NCBI GenBank assembly: GCA_030248065.1 | Contig: JASAMV010003121.1 | Location: forward strand, 28,718-92,717 | DNA: 64,000 nucleotides | Source of the DNA: Rhynchonema sp. JSB1_4 | Taxonomy: Eukaryota > Nematoda > Chromadorea > Monhysterida > Xyalidae | Direction of reading: 5' to 3' | Part shown: piece after piece, positions 13,482 to 25,267 of the stretch | How the letters are laid out: every line of letters starts with the position of its first letter | How positions within the stretch are numbered: the stretch's first letter is position 1 | Notes under the pieces: model-generated | Database searches by the model: none | What the model was told of the DNA's origin: nothing | Seen by the model: only the letters and a program-made list of their open reading frames with translations | Position numbers and translations under genes: made by a program

Positions 13482-15268
13482 TTTGAGGGATGCTAGCTTT
13501 CTTTTCACCTCGCTTGGAACGAAAAAAGGAAAGAAAGTCGATATGTTTTGCTACAGCAATAGACTGATGAATGGGCAGTGCTGACTTTGACATCACTTGC
13601 TCACACGGGATTGCGGCGACATGCAGCTTGCAATCTCGCCGATGACAGACATATTTAGCAAAATTAGTCATCTAATCTCATGCATCCTGGTACACCTTGC
13701 CGATACCGTAACTGCGAACCGAATTTTGCCATTTTTTTAATTGCAAGCTGTAGCTTGTTTGCTTCTGTTGTTGTGGAAACAGACTAAGAGTGTATTGTTG
13801 TTGATAATCCTGCCGTTGCTGAGTCAGTACCAAATCCGCTTAATCTGCGAGCTTCTTTGGTGAAATCCTAAGCGCGATGCAAAGCTCGAATATATCCCCG
13901 ATGCTGAACCGCTTTAGGTTCGGCTTACTGTATAACAACAGCACTGACCAAGAACTTATATTTCAGAATGATCAGGTCCATTTCCCAAATGTTCAATGAA
14001 TTTCAACGTCTAATGAACGTATTGTTGGACCAGCGTGGTCAGATTGGTTCGGGGTAATCCACCTATGACTGTAAATCAAACTATGTAGTTTGGTTCAGGC
14101 CCATGTTCGCGGTCTGGTTTCGTTTTAGGATCAGAATCAGTACATAGGTAACACGCTGGTAGCAATCACATAAAGTAATGCACACCCGCAGTGCGCAAGG
14201 ATCAGTCCATAGCGTGGGAAACGTCTTCAACGTTGTGTTCAAGCTTTGCGCTGATGTGCACACAATCGAACGCTGTTGCAAATATGTCAATCACTATCAT
14301 ATTTAGCTGCCTAACAAGCAGCTGAATGGTCAACAAGACGCGTGTTAAGCTGAATTTTAGGTACGTCGTGCTCAGCGCATATGTGGTTTTTTTACAGTCA
14401 TTTATGTATGTCAACTAGGTCACACGCGAACAACAGCAGATACACGAACATAAATGGGTGGAATTCTCAAAACAAAGTGAAGCTCACCGTCAAGCTCAAC
14501 GTCAAAGTTCAAAGTCAGATGTTTCGGCGCCACGCTGGCTCGTGCAGCAGACGCAATTTTCTAAGCGAAGGGTCAATTTTGACGCATTATTGTGCAAGAC
14601 AGGATGCTTATCTAGCCAAAATATTGTTACAGGGATGTAACAGAAGCGTTTTGTCAGAGTATTGCTGAGCTTCATGAATTTCTGAAAAAAGCAAAGAAAT
14701 GAACTGGCAATCACCAACGGAGGTGCAAAAAAATTTTGACGGCGGTCAATGATCGCCACATAATTTCAATACCATTAGACAGAAATTATTATAACTCAGA
14801 AATAATCTTCTGAAACGCTTGTGCTACGTCCTTAAAATAACAGTTTCCCGAGAAACGCATCCAATCATGCACAATAAGGCGTCAAAGTTGAATCCTTCGT
14901 TTAAAAAATCGCGTCTGCTGCACGAGCCAGCGTAACGCCGAAACATCTGACATTGAACTTTGACGTTGAGATAGACGGTGAGCTTGATTTTGTTTTGTGA
15001 ATTCCAGCCAATGTCGTACAACAATGAACCGCCTATCAAAATAGTTACCACAACTGCGAGCATACTGCATTTCAGTTAGAGAGTTGTGGTGATTATGACC
15101 GGGCAGTACAGATGCTCAGTGAAAAACAGACAAGTAAAAATACAACAACGAGTTTGGGGTACAACGCACAACAAGCTGAATAATAGTCGTAACGTCAGCT
15201 TTCACCAACATTTTACAGTAATTTACGGCTGCCCACATGTAGATACGCGTGTGCAGTGAAGTCATCTA
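13482..15268. other. spacer between cyclase B and cyclase C, with a foldback
   Basis: The region holds the 5' flank of gene B and the 3' flank of gene C. The main structure is the foldback at 14455-15013. ORFs on both strands around 14.4-15.1 kb are the two arms of that foldback read in opposite directions, not genes. Confidence 0.55.
14455..15013. mobile_element. foldback element, imperfect arms of ~150 bp
   Basis: The left arm (14455-14605: GGAATTCTCAAAACAAAG, GTTTCGGCGCCACGCTGGCT) is repeated in reverse complement at about 14865-15013 with scattered mismatches. The central part (14746-14882) resembles the repeat at 455-585. No target duplication was found, so the superfamily is open. Confidence 0.65.
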
Positions 15269-18200
15269 TTAGTTGTCGAGCATGTTAGGATGTTGCATCA
15301 TTAGCGATTCCAACGAAGCTCGACGAGTTTTGTCATACGTCGACATTTGAGCCGTTCTAGCGGCGGCTTTGAGGTCGACAACGTACGGGTGGTCCTCCCT
15401 GCCAAGCAGCCAATACGTGTGCATGTTGCCTTTACCCTGAATGACAAGAAGGTTCCCCTGGCAACGAGCATACTAGGTATTTATATTCCGCGACTTTTCA
15501 GGCCCGACCGATTCAGGCTCAACAACCCATTTATAGGCTTAGGCCGCTCTCTGACAAAAGCAAAAAGCAAAAGTTTACTTTGCTTTTTGCTTTTGTCAGA
15601 GAGCAAAAGCAATAAGTTGACTTTTTGCTTTTTGCTTTTTGCTTTCGTCAGAGAGCAAAAGCAAAAAGCAAAAACTTGAAAAAAGCAAAAAGTCATCATG
15701 ACTTTTTACGCCAAAACCAGGCTGCACAAACCCGAAAATCAAAAATTACACAGGTCTGGAACACGCTAATGTTTGCTGCTTGTGCGCGCTGCACAACTTT
15801 TTGCTTTTTGCTTTTTTGCTCACTGACAAAAGCAAAAAGCAAAAAGTCAACTTTTTGCTTTTGCTCTCTGACAAAATCAAAAAGCAAAAAGTGTGTTGTG
15901 CTTTTTGTCAGAGAGCGGCCTTAGGCTCCAGCCGGGCCTGAATGGTCGGGCCTGAACCTATGCCCCGGGACTGAACCGTCGCACAATTAATTGATGTTGA
16001 GAGCAACAATACAAGAAACCTTTATAAACGACTCTCCGCGTTCCTCAAACGTGTGTCCGGGGGCGTGACGCGTCAGATGCTCGAACGTATCGTGGCTGAC
16101 GTGGATACACATAGCTGCATTGTGGCATTAATTGTTCAGAGAACCCACTTGCACCAATCTGAAGCCGCTAGGCATGGAAGTTAAAGCAAAGTGACTAACG
16201 ACTGGAATTCGACATCATACGTGATGAAGTGTTGACGGCATCACCGAATAGACAGAACTTGGGCTTGGCATTGCCAACGACTCCCGATGTGCAATGTCCT
16301 GATGCAAAACATTTTTAAATTGTCATCTTAGACACTTTGACCACTTTTCTCCGACGCATTTATGCATGGGTGCGTGATTTTGAACTTCCGGTGAATGTGA
16401 CAAACCTGTGTGGATGCCTATTCGTAGCAACGCATGTTCGCCGGGCAGATGCGGCAGTTCCGTCTGCGAGATCATCATCAGCATGTCCAACGCGACTGCA
16501 GCAATTTCACTGCTGTGCGCGCTGCCATTGCGATATGGCACACCGGACGATACAACAATACAATCGTTCACAGTATCTACCTGTGCTACTCTTATAAGTA
16601 TGTAAACAAAAGGACGTCCTGTCCATTTAAGTGAACCTGATACCTTGTAACAGTTGTGCAGCTCCTGGATCTGCTCGGTACCGGCGTACAAATCGTTCAG
16701 AACAGCCACCGTCTGAAAAAAAATTGAGATTCTAGTTGAACCAGTTGACGTGTTGACTGCCTAAAATTGCAATGTGCGACTTCAGACGATCCATACCTGC
16801 GCGGCGGTAGCATTGTTAGCCATGGTTGCAAACCCAACCACATCGCTGAACATGATTGTCACTGATTGGTACGTCTCAGGCGGCACTGTGGCCCCTGTGC
16901 GAAGCGACTCAACGACGTGTTTTGGCAGCAGTTGATTCAGCAATTGGGTCACTTTCATCTGCTCACCTGCGATTTGTGATTTTTTACTTTGGTTATCTTC
17001 TACATTGGTCTTAGTGCCAAGTCAGTGTAATTGTTGCTATTAGTGCTATCAACTATAATATGAAGGACCTGCAATAGCTTTTGACTGTTCCTTGACGTGA
17101 GTGGCGACGCGCACTACTTTCATTCGTTGGTTTCGTACGTACGCGGCATAAATAATCTGCAACGGGTTGGGCAACAGATTCATGGATGATTTGTCCTTTA
17201 TATTAAAAACAGAAAATGGCGTTAAGGTACATGCTTGGGTTCCTAAACTCCACCAAAGCTGCACTCACCGCAACAACGGGACAGACGATGCATGCGAACC
17301 CTACGACTACTTCAACTATGAGGGCTTCTTTGTCCACGTAATCGACTCGATCATAGATTAGTCGGTCCGCCTCGATGCGAATCTCGTGCTCGAGTTTCTA
17401 ACGGGGAGAGACGTGTGTTTCAAAATAGAAAAACAGTTTTGTTGGAAATGCGCTCATAATACTTTTTATTTAACCAACATCGAAGAACACCGACATCTGC
17501 TTGTTTATGGCCCGCCAGTTCTGCTGCGAATAGAACTCCTTGTTATCGCTCGTGTTGCCTGTGACATTCTGGTACATTATCGTTGCATGCAGACGGTTCC
17601 AGTCTTCGGACATCATCGGATACTCGGCCTCCAAGGTATCCTGCCTGCATTCCGATTTTGCACAATTTCATTCGGTTATGGATGTCATAAGAAACATAAG
17701 TAACATTGTGATGACATCAGGTCGCGGACAAAAAAAAACACGCATTTGGCGACTGTGCAGACGACTTTTGTGCATTTGAAAACCAGTGCTGTTTTACGCG
17801 AGCAACCAGCTCGTGTGTGCCTTCCGGAATGTTCTGCAATCTTCTACAGTATGTATCTTCGCACTGACGCGACGATCTGGTCCTGCGAGCAAAGGTCGAA
17901 ACGCGCGACAAACTGCAGCCCGCATACTTCCAACAATAATAGAAAATACGATTGGCGGATTTTCGGCCAAGAGGGTTAAATCCCAAAAGTCATTCTTATT
18001 TAGTGCATGTTTGATTTTTCAGAAATCGTTCTTATCCCAGGGTTTGTTCATAACTGGACAATTTTAAGCCAAATAGCACACAAAGTATGCGCGCACGCAA
18101 AATTTTGGTGCGACGGCCAAATTTCATAGAAATGGGTGTATCTCACTATCTAAACGCGTGATTTTTGGATCCTTAAGTGTGTTAAAGTGAAAATCCTGAG

Positions 18201-20350
18201 ATTTGTGCTCCTTCTTCCTTCTTCTCTACGAAATGGTGTCCCCATTTAGGGGCCGCTGTGACGAAAGGGGACCTTGGCCCCTGTCAATCCGTTAGTGGAA
18301 CACACACTCACCACGACTGTGTGTGATGTCCTTGGATTGAAACAGTGTCCAGCGAAACTGCGAACAACTTGTCGGACGCGCCGTAGTCGACTAAAAAATG
18401 GTATCGTCAAGATCTTTCTCTCAACATCATAAAAAAATGTCTTGATCATAAGATACCATGAAACTCGGCCAGTTCTTCTTCGGTCAAGCTTTTGCCAGCA
18501 AAATATTCATTCCCGGTTGCTTGTGATTTACCTGAATTGCAGGTGGTAATGGTTACCAATTTCAAATTACAATTAAACTAAAAATTAAGCGAAAACTGAC
18601 ATACCGAAGTGCTCCTGTGCCAGCAAGAACGTTTGGTACGAACTCAACAGTTGACAGACTTGCGCTTCTTCGGTGCTGCCTAGGTGGTGCACAATGGCCA
18701 TCGTTACGGGTTTGGCCAGGGGCGTGTACAAGCTGTATGAGAAGAATGTTGTGCATGTTTCCCCACCCCAGACAAAGCAGATCGTTAACATATTTTTGGA
18801 AAAAAGCGATTTTTTCAATTAAGCAATTTAACGCGCAATCAGTATTTGACCAACTCCAGTGCCTGAGTGCAGCCTGACGCCTGTGTCGCATCGGTCCGGA
18901 TGTTTCTCAGTTGCTCTTCTAACACCTCGATACTGCCATAGTCCGAACTCCATCGTGGTTTTACGTGCTGTAAATATCTCGTCGGTTGACGTTTGGTTCA
19001 GTGTTGAGACGCAAATGGTTCCTTTCATAAGGCACTGACCTCCAACGCAGAATCAGTGGTGGCCTGCGCTTGACGTAACATTTCAGCTGCGAGAAGTATG
19101 TTCTTTCCTTCTCTGAGAACAAAACAACTCGCATATTATTGTCGGAAACTCGCGATCATGGATTCACGAACAAACAACATTTCACATACTGACTCACAAC
19201 TTAGCGATCACGTAATCGCACATATACTCTTGTTCGTGTTCGATACCATCGAGTAACTCCTTGATCTTCATTGTGTCCAGCACCGTTTCGTACATTTGTT
19301 GCGCTTCGTCACTTGCCGATTTCACCTGCAGTACATCTATCCGAGTAATTGGATACAGGGCAGGAAAAAAATTTTTGAAACAAGTTTTTTTCAAAAACAA
19401 TTTTAAAAAAACTTGTTTTTAAAAAGTTTCAGATTCGGGGAAATTTGACCAAATTTGCCAGAAAACGCGAAAAAATGCAGCTTTACTGGACAAGTCACTT
19501 GGGGGCATCTTAGGTACCAAATACATGAATCAAAAGTGATTTTGAGAAGAAAATTGTTCGACCGTTGAGAAAAATGGCAGAAAATATCCTCCACGAAGGC
19601 CATTTTCAAACGTTTTAGAACATTTTGTTCCCCAAAAAATTTAAAAAAATTTATTTTTTTTGCCCAGTCATAGTTGGGCATAATGGTACACGACACCGGT
19701 GACATTATTGCAGGTGTTACGTGCCATGATTGCAGGTGTTCCTTCTTGAAATCAGGTCTAGCTCAACCATCCCAACACATGTGGCAATCTTTGATTGTAT
19801 TCGAACGTGGCAAAGAGCACTGTCTGAGTTACTGTATTTGATGCATCGGTGCATGAGACAAACTTCACGGTTGCGAACAAGTCTTACGCATGTCGTACTA
19901 CATTTACCTGGTACAGCGCCAACACCGACAGACCAATGATTATTGTCAACGGAAGAAGGACAACGGTGAGCTGAAAAAGACGTGTGGTTGTTACTGTAAA
20001 GTGACACACGCGCCTGCGCAGTCAGGTAATGTGTGTAATATATACATAGATGCTCTCAGTCCGATCTGTCAGTGAAGCATGAAACTCGACCATGATGAAG
20101 TCAAAGTTCAGGTTCCAACCATAATCAAAGCATTCATTACCTAAAACATTTCTGAAACATGAAATGTCACCTGCAAACTCAATTCTTTGCACGACAGCTC
20201 AGAGGCCTCTCTCAATATTTGTGATTTGTTGCCACTGCTGGTGTTCGAACTGCTGGTCAACCAGGACACGGCCGTGGCGTTTGTCTGACGTCGTGACCAC
20301 GCCGAACCGGACCGATGTTGTGAAACGCTGTCCTCGGGATCGATTGTCAT
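15269..20350 (-). CDS. receptor guanylyl cyclase with NIT-like ectodomain, copy C
   Basis: Third paralogue with the same exon order. Recognised pieces, from the start: about 20170-20350 ([11 protein letters not shown]), about 19910-19970 (first membrane helix), about 19198-19328, about 19035-19115, about 18840-18970 ([20 protein letters not shown]), about 18610-18735, about 18460-18535, about 18310-18400, about 17478-17645 ([19 protein letters not shown]), about 17265-17400 (second membrane helix), about 17070-17160, about 16798-16970 ([11 protein letters not shown]), 16635-16710, about 16400-16590, about 16205-16300 ([14 protein letters not shown]), about 16018-16110 and 15269-15436. The metal-binding Asp residues, the purine-site Cys, and the Asn and Arg are kept. 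The purine-recognition Glu is Asp here (YKVDTVND). A Harbinger-type MITE sits in the last intron. No stop was seen in the exons read. Confidence 0.85.
15542..15920. mobile_element. PIF/Harbinger-type MITE flanked by TTA, body of GCAAAAAGC words
   Basis: A 379-bp element in the last intron of cyclase C. Its ends are GGCCGCTCTCTGACAAAAGC and the complement, with TTA on both sides (15539-15541 and 15921-15923). The inside is many short inverted and direct copies of GCAAAAAGCAAAA, so it folds back at several scales. The TWA duplication points to PIF/Harbinger. Confidence 0.82.
19412..19505. repeat. dispersed ~100-bp repeat, copy 3 of 3
   Basis: Copy in intron 2 of cyclase C. It contains GTTTCAGATTCGGGGAAATT, GACCAAATTTGCCAGAAAAC and GACAAGTCACTTG. 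A poly-A/T foldback (about 19360-19415) precedes it. Confidence 0.6.
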
Positions 20351-21974
20351 ATTACGGGCTCCAAATATTCTTTTCACATCGCTCCGGACGAAAAGGGAGG
20401 GAGTCGACGTGTCTTCCCAAATCAGTGGACTGATCAAGGTGCACAACTAATAAGCCTGACGTCACTACTGGCTCACGCCCGGATTGTCGAGTCGAGTCTT
20501 GCCGCTGGCAATTTTGACGATGACAGATACTTAGCGAAATTAGTTCTGGTGCTATCATGTGCCTGCCCTTGGTCCTCGACAATGCCAATCCCGTTATCCG
20601 CCAACCAAATCGTAGCAATTTTGCTTAATTGTAAGCTGCAGCAGGTTGTTTTGCTGTTTTCGTGCTGTTGCTGCGGAAACAGATTAAAACTGTGTTACGT
20701 TGTTTGGTGCAGTAATCCGGTGTTTCCGAGCCAGTTCCAAATCCAGTATAAATCTGCGACCTTTCCTGATATAAATCTCAAAACACCAGCCGGCAACCCA
20801 AATGAATTTGCGAACGATTTGTGTGACAGTCTCTGTATCAATGCAGAACCCATTAGGACAAAAAAACGACATAACGCTGGCTATGATGTGTTTGTCGCCT
20901 GCACACGTGTGACATGCACTGTGTGATGTCAGGTCCAGATGAATGACGTTGCTTATTTCAAAGCGATTATTTCCGAATGGGGCCGACGGCTCTTTTCGGA
21001 TAGAGGCTGTGTATGGAAAACTCCGATAAAATACAGTTTCCACAAGATGAAACTTGTGCTTCAGTTTTGGCAAATGTAGTTGAAAATTTTAATTCCATGA
21101 TGGTTGTTTGTGTTCTACCCTACCATATTTCTCTTTCTGGTACTAATCAATGTTGATGTGGCACCAACAAATTGCGGTGATGGCAAAAGCTACAATGTCG
21201 CGCCAAACATCGTAACCCAGCAGGAGTTCGTTTACTTCGTCACGGCAGAGATGACATATTGGGCAAACCGATCGTTGATAGCAATATTTCCTGACACTTT
21301 CGACCTATCGTTCCTCAACAAGTTATCCTCAATTATGTTTGTTGGCGGCTGGACAGTCAGTACTAGACCCTGCTGCGAGAACCGCAACCCCTTGTACTGG
21401 ATCTATGACTATCGAAGTGACCATGATAGCTCTGAACTTGAATGAGCACTGAATCCGAAAGGCCCCACAAAACCGTGTACGGTATTGACGGAAATAGAAC
21501 CCCATTAATTGACGCCCGACCCCATTAATTGAACCTCCCGGGAGAATGACTACATTTCTTGTAGATCTAAACTTAGGGGGGGAATCTTTCTGTGTTTTCA
21601 CATAAAAACAAAAAAATTTTTGATTCCTTCAAGGCTAGAGTACGATGTTCCTCTGATTTTCAATAAAAATGCAGCTGATCCAAAGTAATTTTTGTTCCTG
21701 GTTGAGCCGATTCAATCGCTTCGATCTCGGTCGAGATATTTTTGGGTCCGATCACCGATCAACCTAATCGCGGTGGCGTTCTGATCGCGCACATCTCGGC
21801 CACAAGTTGAAATTATAAAACGAGTACGTGTGTAGTAATGAGTACGTCCCGCCGATTGAATTGACAAACCCCCATAAATGGCACTACCCCATAGATTAAC
21901 CCCACCCAAACGGTATTATTATTCCTCCGCAACGTTATAAAACAGAAAAGTTCAAATTGTCCGGGACTCCGGGG
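20351..21974. other. upstream flank of cyclase C and start of the repeat block
   Basis: 20351-21100 shows no recognisable exon. From about 21478 a diverged end of the mariner-like family seen at 28069 begins (TA followed by CGGTATTGACGGAAATAG). Its similarity fades within about 70 bp, and a related piece reappears in reverse at 24100-24317, so the copy looks split by later insertions. Confidence 0.45.
21104..21445 (+). CDS. unassigned open frame with a hydrophobic N-terminal stretch
   Basis: A 113-codon open frame begins with a hydrophobic run (FYPTIFLFLVLINVDVA) like a signal peptide, followed by a soluble part with four Cys and one NRS sequon. There is no in-frame ATG at its left end (it opens at a TTG), so it would have to be an internal exon or chance. 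Similarity to a known family was not recognised. Confidence 0.18.
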   Translation: MFVFYPTIFLFLVLINVDVAPTNCGDGKSYNVAPNIVTQQEFVYFVTAEMTYWANRSLIAIFPDTFDLSFLNKLSSIMFVGGWTVSTRPCCENRNPLYWIYDYRSDHDSSELE

Positions 21975-23366
21975 ACGAGCGACTAGTTATACGGAAAATC
22001 CACCCGAATTCAAATTGCCGCCAAAACCAATACCAGAGAATAAAGGGAGGTTACGTGTCAATCTTCCCAGCTCGTGCGGCGTAATGGATTCGGGACACGA
22101 TCGTGTTCGGGACTTTCCAATGCGCACATGTGGGCCAGAGGTTAGGATCGGGTCGGGTTGGGCCGGCAACTGGCCCAACCTGGCCCAAATTGCCAAAATA
22201 TCAAGTCAAAACCACGTTTTGCGGCAAAAATCTCCAAAAATTTGCGCTTCACGTTGCGTACCGTAAAAACCTTAATGCAAGGAGGGCTCTATTAATTCAA
22301 TGACCCCATTTTGGCTTTGGGGGGCTGTATTATGGGGTTTCCCCAAAATGCTGGGTAAGTTACCCCGGCATCTCCCCCTCTTTTTCGCCGCAAGAACCGT
22401 CCAGTATTCAAATTCAAATTCAAATTCTGAAAATGCACATACCCAAAACATACCGATCGTTATATCATGCAACACCATGATGGGCAACGCATTTTTTGTA
22501 TTTTCCAGAAAACTGGTCAACGGCTGCAAGGCCTACGATGACATGCGATGGGACAACTGTTTTCTTTTCTTTTTTCTTTAGATAGTCCTGGAACAAACTG
22601 TTGCTCCATAATTGTGCCACATGATATTCCGATCCGATAATGATTATGATAGTCCGATGCGCTTGATCTCCATCGTTTCACACCGAATTGTAAATAATCA
22701 AACCAAGAAGAAAATATTTCCTTTCAGCAACAACAATGTTCGCAACGACGGATTCCTTCTTGCCTCAGGCAAACATGACCATCAATTGTTGTCGGGTCGA
22801 TTGTGATACCATTCGGTGCTCAATTTAATTGTGACATAATCTACCATGCTAAAGGAATAAACAGTTGTTTACGTTATGATTGCCAATTTCAATTTTATTG
22901 TGTGCCACATGCCTTACTCGTTTCTTTGTGTTTTTCGTTGTTTAAGATTGACTAATTATGTGGAAATCCACCCGTTTTGTGTGTGCTTAAGCATAGTCCC
23001 ATACTCAAGCTTTAGGCTTCTACCTCAGGCTTAGGCTTGCGGTTAGGCTTGAGCTTAGGCACCAGCCTGAATCAAATAAAACACACAGCCACGACGAAAA
23101 ACGGCTGTATCTCTCGTGGACGCGTGCTCGGTCGGGTGGATTTCCGTATAATTAGTCGCTCGTCAATGATTACACACTACACAGGATTTGCAGTTTTCAC
23201 TCAAAGCAGCTGTCGCGGCGACCACCGGGTCAAACTCGTGCAAGTTGAGCAGCAACATATGGTGACCTGAGCTGTGACATTCCAGGTGAAACTCCCTTTA
23301 TTCTCTGGCATTGGTTTTGGCGGCAATTTGAATTCGGGTGGATTTTCCGTATAACTAGTCGCTCGT
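21975..23366. mobile_element. terminal-inverted-repeat element with 8-bp duplication CTCCGGGG
   Basis: The element is 1392 bp long, with inverted ends of about 85 bp starting ACGAGCGACTAGTTATACGG. CTCCGGGG flanks it on both sides (21967-21974 and 23367-23374). The 8-bp duplication fits hAT or P-type transposition. No transposase was recognised inside. A shorter pair of the same ends lies within it at about 22949-23165. Confidence 0.75.
22949..23165. mobile_element. shorter element of the same family nested inside 21975-23366
   Basis: The left end GACTAATTATGTGGAAATCC and the right end GGATTTCCGTATAATTAGTC are inverted and match the ends of the enclosing element (GGAAAATCCACCCG). Between them are (AGGCTT)n-like words around 23000-23060. 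No target duplication was identified. Confidence 0.55.
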
Positions 23367-23577
23367 CTCCGGGGACATTGGATTTAGGGCTCGCGCCGGA
23401 ATTTTTTTTGAAGGACGGGAAAAGTTGGGGAAAGTTCCCGTTTTCCCCAAGGATCCGGGAATTCTTGCGGGAAATGGAAGTTTGGAATTTTGAAGATAAA
23501 TCTTGAATCTTGACGGGAAATGTCGCGGGAAATGGTTTTCAGAATTTTGAGTGATGGGACTTGGGAGCAGAGGTGGG

Positions 23578-24075
23578 AATGGGATGCGACGTTCGGGCGG
23601 GGCCGGGCCGCGGTTGCGGGCCCGAACGGTCGGGCCGGGCCGGGCCGGGCCGGCTTTCCGGAATGTCGGGCCAAGCCGGGCCAGGGTAGCTGGCCCGAAA
23701 AGGCCCGACGTCATCGAATTTCAATAAAAAGTCGTGATTTTTTAGGCTAAATTTGCCAAATTTCTCGCGATTCTGCAAATTAATAGCGACTTCCATGATT
23801 ATCCGGTATTTCTAAACCAAAAAACAGTAATTTTTGCACCAAAAAATGCTTCAAAATATCATCAGAAAAAGTCGGGCCGAAAAATTCGGGCCGGGCCGGG
23901 CCGGGCGGACTTTATTCCATGGCGGGCCGGGCCGGGCCGCACGTCCCGGCCCGACCTGTCGGGCCGGGCCGGGCCGGGCCGACCTCCCGCCCCCCGCCCC
24001 CCGCCGCCGGGCCCCCCCGGACCTCGTCGGGCCGGGCCGGGCCGAGGTCTTAACCCGGCCCGATTCCCACCTCTG
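23578..24075. mobile_element. hAT-like MITE made of GGGCC repeats, duplication CTTGGGAG
   Basis: The 498-bp element begins CAGAGGTGGGAATGGGATGC and ends CGATTCCCACCTCTG, with the 8-bp duplication CTTGGGAG at 23570-23577 and 24076-24083. The interior is dominated by GGGCC runs on one side and GGCCC runs on the other. CAGAGGTGGG-type ends with 8-bp duplications are typical of hAT elements. Confidence 0.85.
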
Positions 24076-24325
24076 CTTGGGAGGGGGTAGGTCATTTTGG
24101 GGGGTTCGATTTATGGGGGGTCAATTATGCGGGGGGGGTCTTCCCCCGACCCGACGAAAAAATCATTGTTAACAATGCCCCAAAAATGGCTTGTTTTCGG
24201 TACTTTCTAACTTTAACAGCGGCAATTATGCTTAATCGCATTTATTCGTGTCTCACTGGGGGATTCTATTTTTGATTTCGAGCTATTTGGGTGGGGTTCA
24301 ATCAATTAATGGGTGGGGGGTCAAT

Positions 24326-24410
24326 CAGTGATGTAGTTGGTCCGAGCAAGAAAGCTAGCTCGGGGGGGGGTTGGGGGAGTCACCCCTCCTAGCTTGCCAG
24401 TACCCTTCGA
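24326..24410. mobile_element. left end of the CAGTGATGTAGTTGG hAT-like family
   Basis: It starts CAGTGATGTAGTTGGTCCGA and contains GCAAGAAAGCTAGCT as in the intact copy at 27320-27701, then is cut off by the next element. No matching right end was found. Confidence 0.6.
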
Positions 24411-25260
24411 CAGTGTAGTTGCTGGTCCGGTGGGGGAGATAGCGGACCCTCCTTTTTTTTCGGAGGGGGAGATAGTGGACCCCCGAGGGGGGGGAAGGGG
24501 GGGGGAGACCCAAATTCGGGAAAAAGTCACTTTTTGAGGTAGAAAATTTGACCTATTTTTGCCCCTTTTTGGAAAAAATTCTTCATAAAAAGGGTATTTT
24601 GGCGACTTTTGAGAACATTGACCTGAAAATCACACATTTTAGGTCTAAAAATGCCCATTTTAGGCCTAAAAATGACCATTTTAGGCAAAAATTGGGGGAG
24701 ATAGTGTACCCGGGAGGGCAGTGCTGTGGCTACTTTTCCGGGGCGGGTAGGGTAGGTGGGTGTCAAAAATGCGGGGCGGGTAGGGGGGTAGTGTACCTGG
24801 GATCTTGGGGGGGAGGGAAATCCGGTTTGGGGGGGGGGGGGGGGGGGGAAGATTTTTGGGGCGGGTAGGTAACAACCACAAGTTTTTTCGCGTGCCTGTT
24901 TTTATGTACTAAAAAGTACATATATCGCGCGCAGCGCGAAATTTTTTTCGCACTTTTTAGGGTTTTCGGTCGAAATTTGGGCATTTTTGACCAAAAAATG
25001 GGCATTTTGGGGGTAAAAATGGGGGGCGGGTAGGGGTACCGGGGCGGGGCGTGTATGGGGGGTGGGTTCCGGAGCGGGGCGGGTAGGGGGGTAGCGTACC
25101 AGGCCGGGGCGGGTAGGGTACCATTGGGGGGGGGGACCCCCCCCCCCCCCCCCCCCCCCGGCCGCAGGCGCTGCCAGAGGGGGAGATAGGGGGATAGGAT
25201 AGTGTACCACCCGAGGGGGAGATAGCGTACCCGAGGGGGGACCCCCCTCCCCCCCAGGAA
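24411..25260. mobile_element. degenerate or composite copies of the CAGTGTAG...CCAGGAACTA hAT MITE family
   Basis: It opens CAGTGTAGTTGCTGGTCCGG and contains the family's internal block (GTCACTTTTTGAGGTAGAAA, then three TTTTAGGCCTAAAAATG-like words). It is interrupted by GGGGCGGGTAGGG-type repeats and G or C tracts (a C tract of more than 20 near 25137-25160). A damaged right end (CCAGGAACTACTATG) lies at about 25254. No clean duplication was found, so this is probably several overlapping insertions. Confidence 0.5.
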
Positions 25261-25267
25261 CTACTAT

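Noticed and set aside
14381..15063. Related small proteins encoded on opposite strands
   Set aside because: The similarity comes from the two arms of one foldback element.
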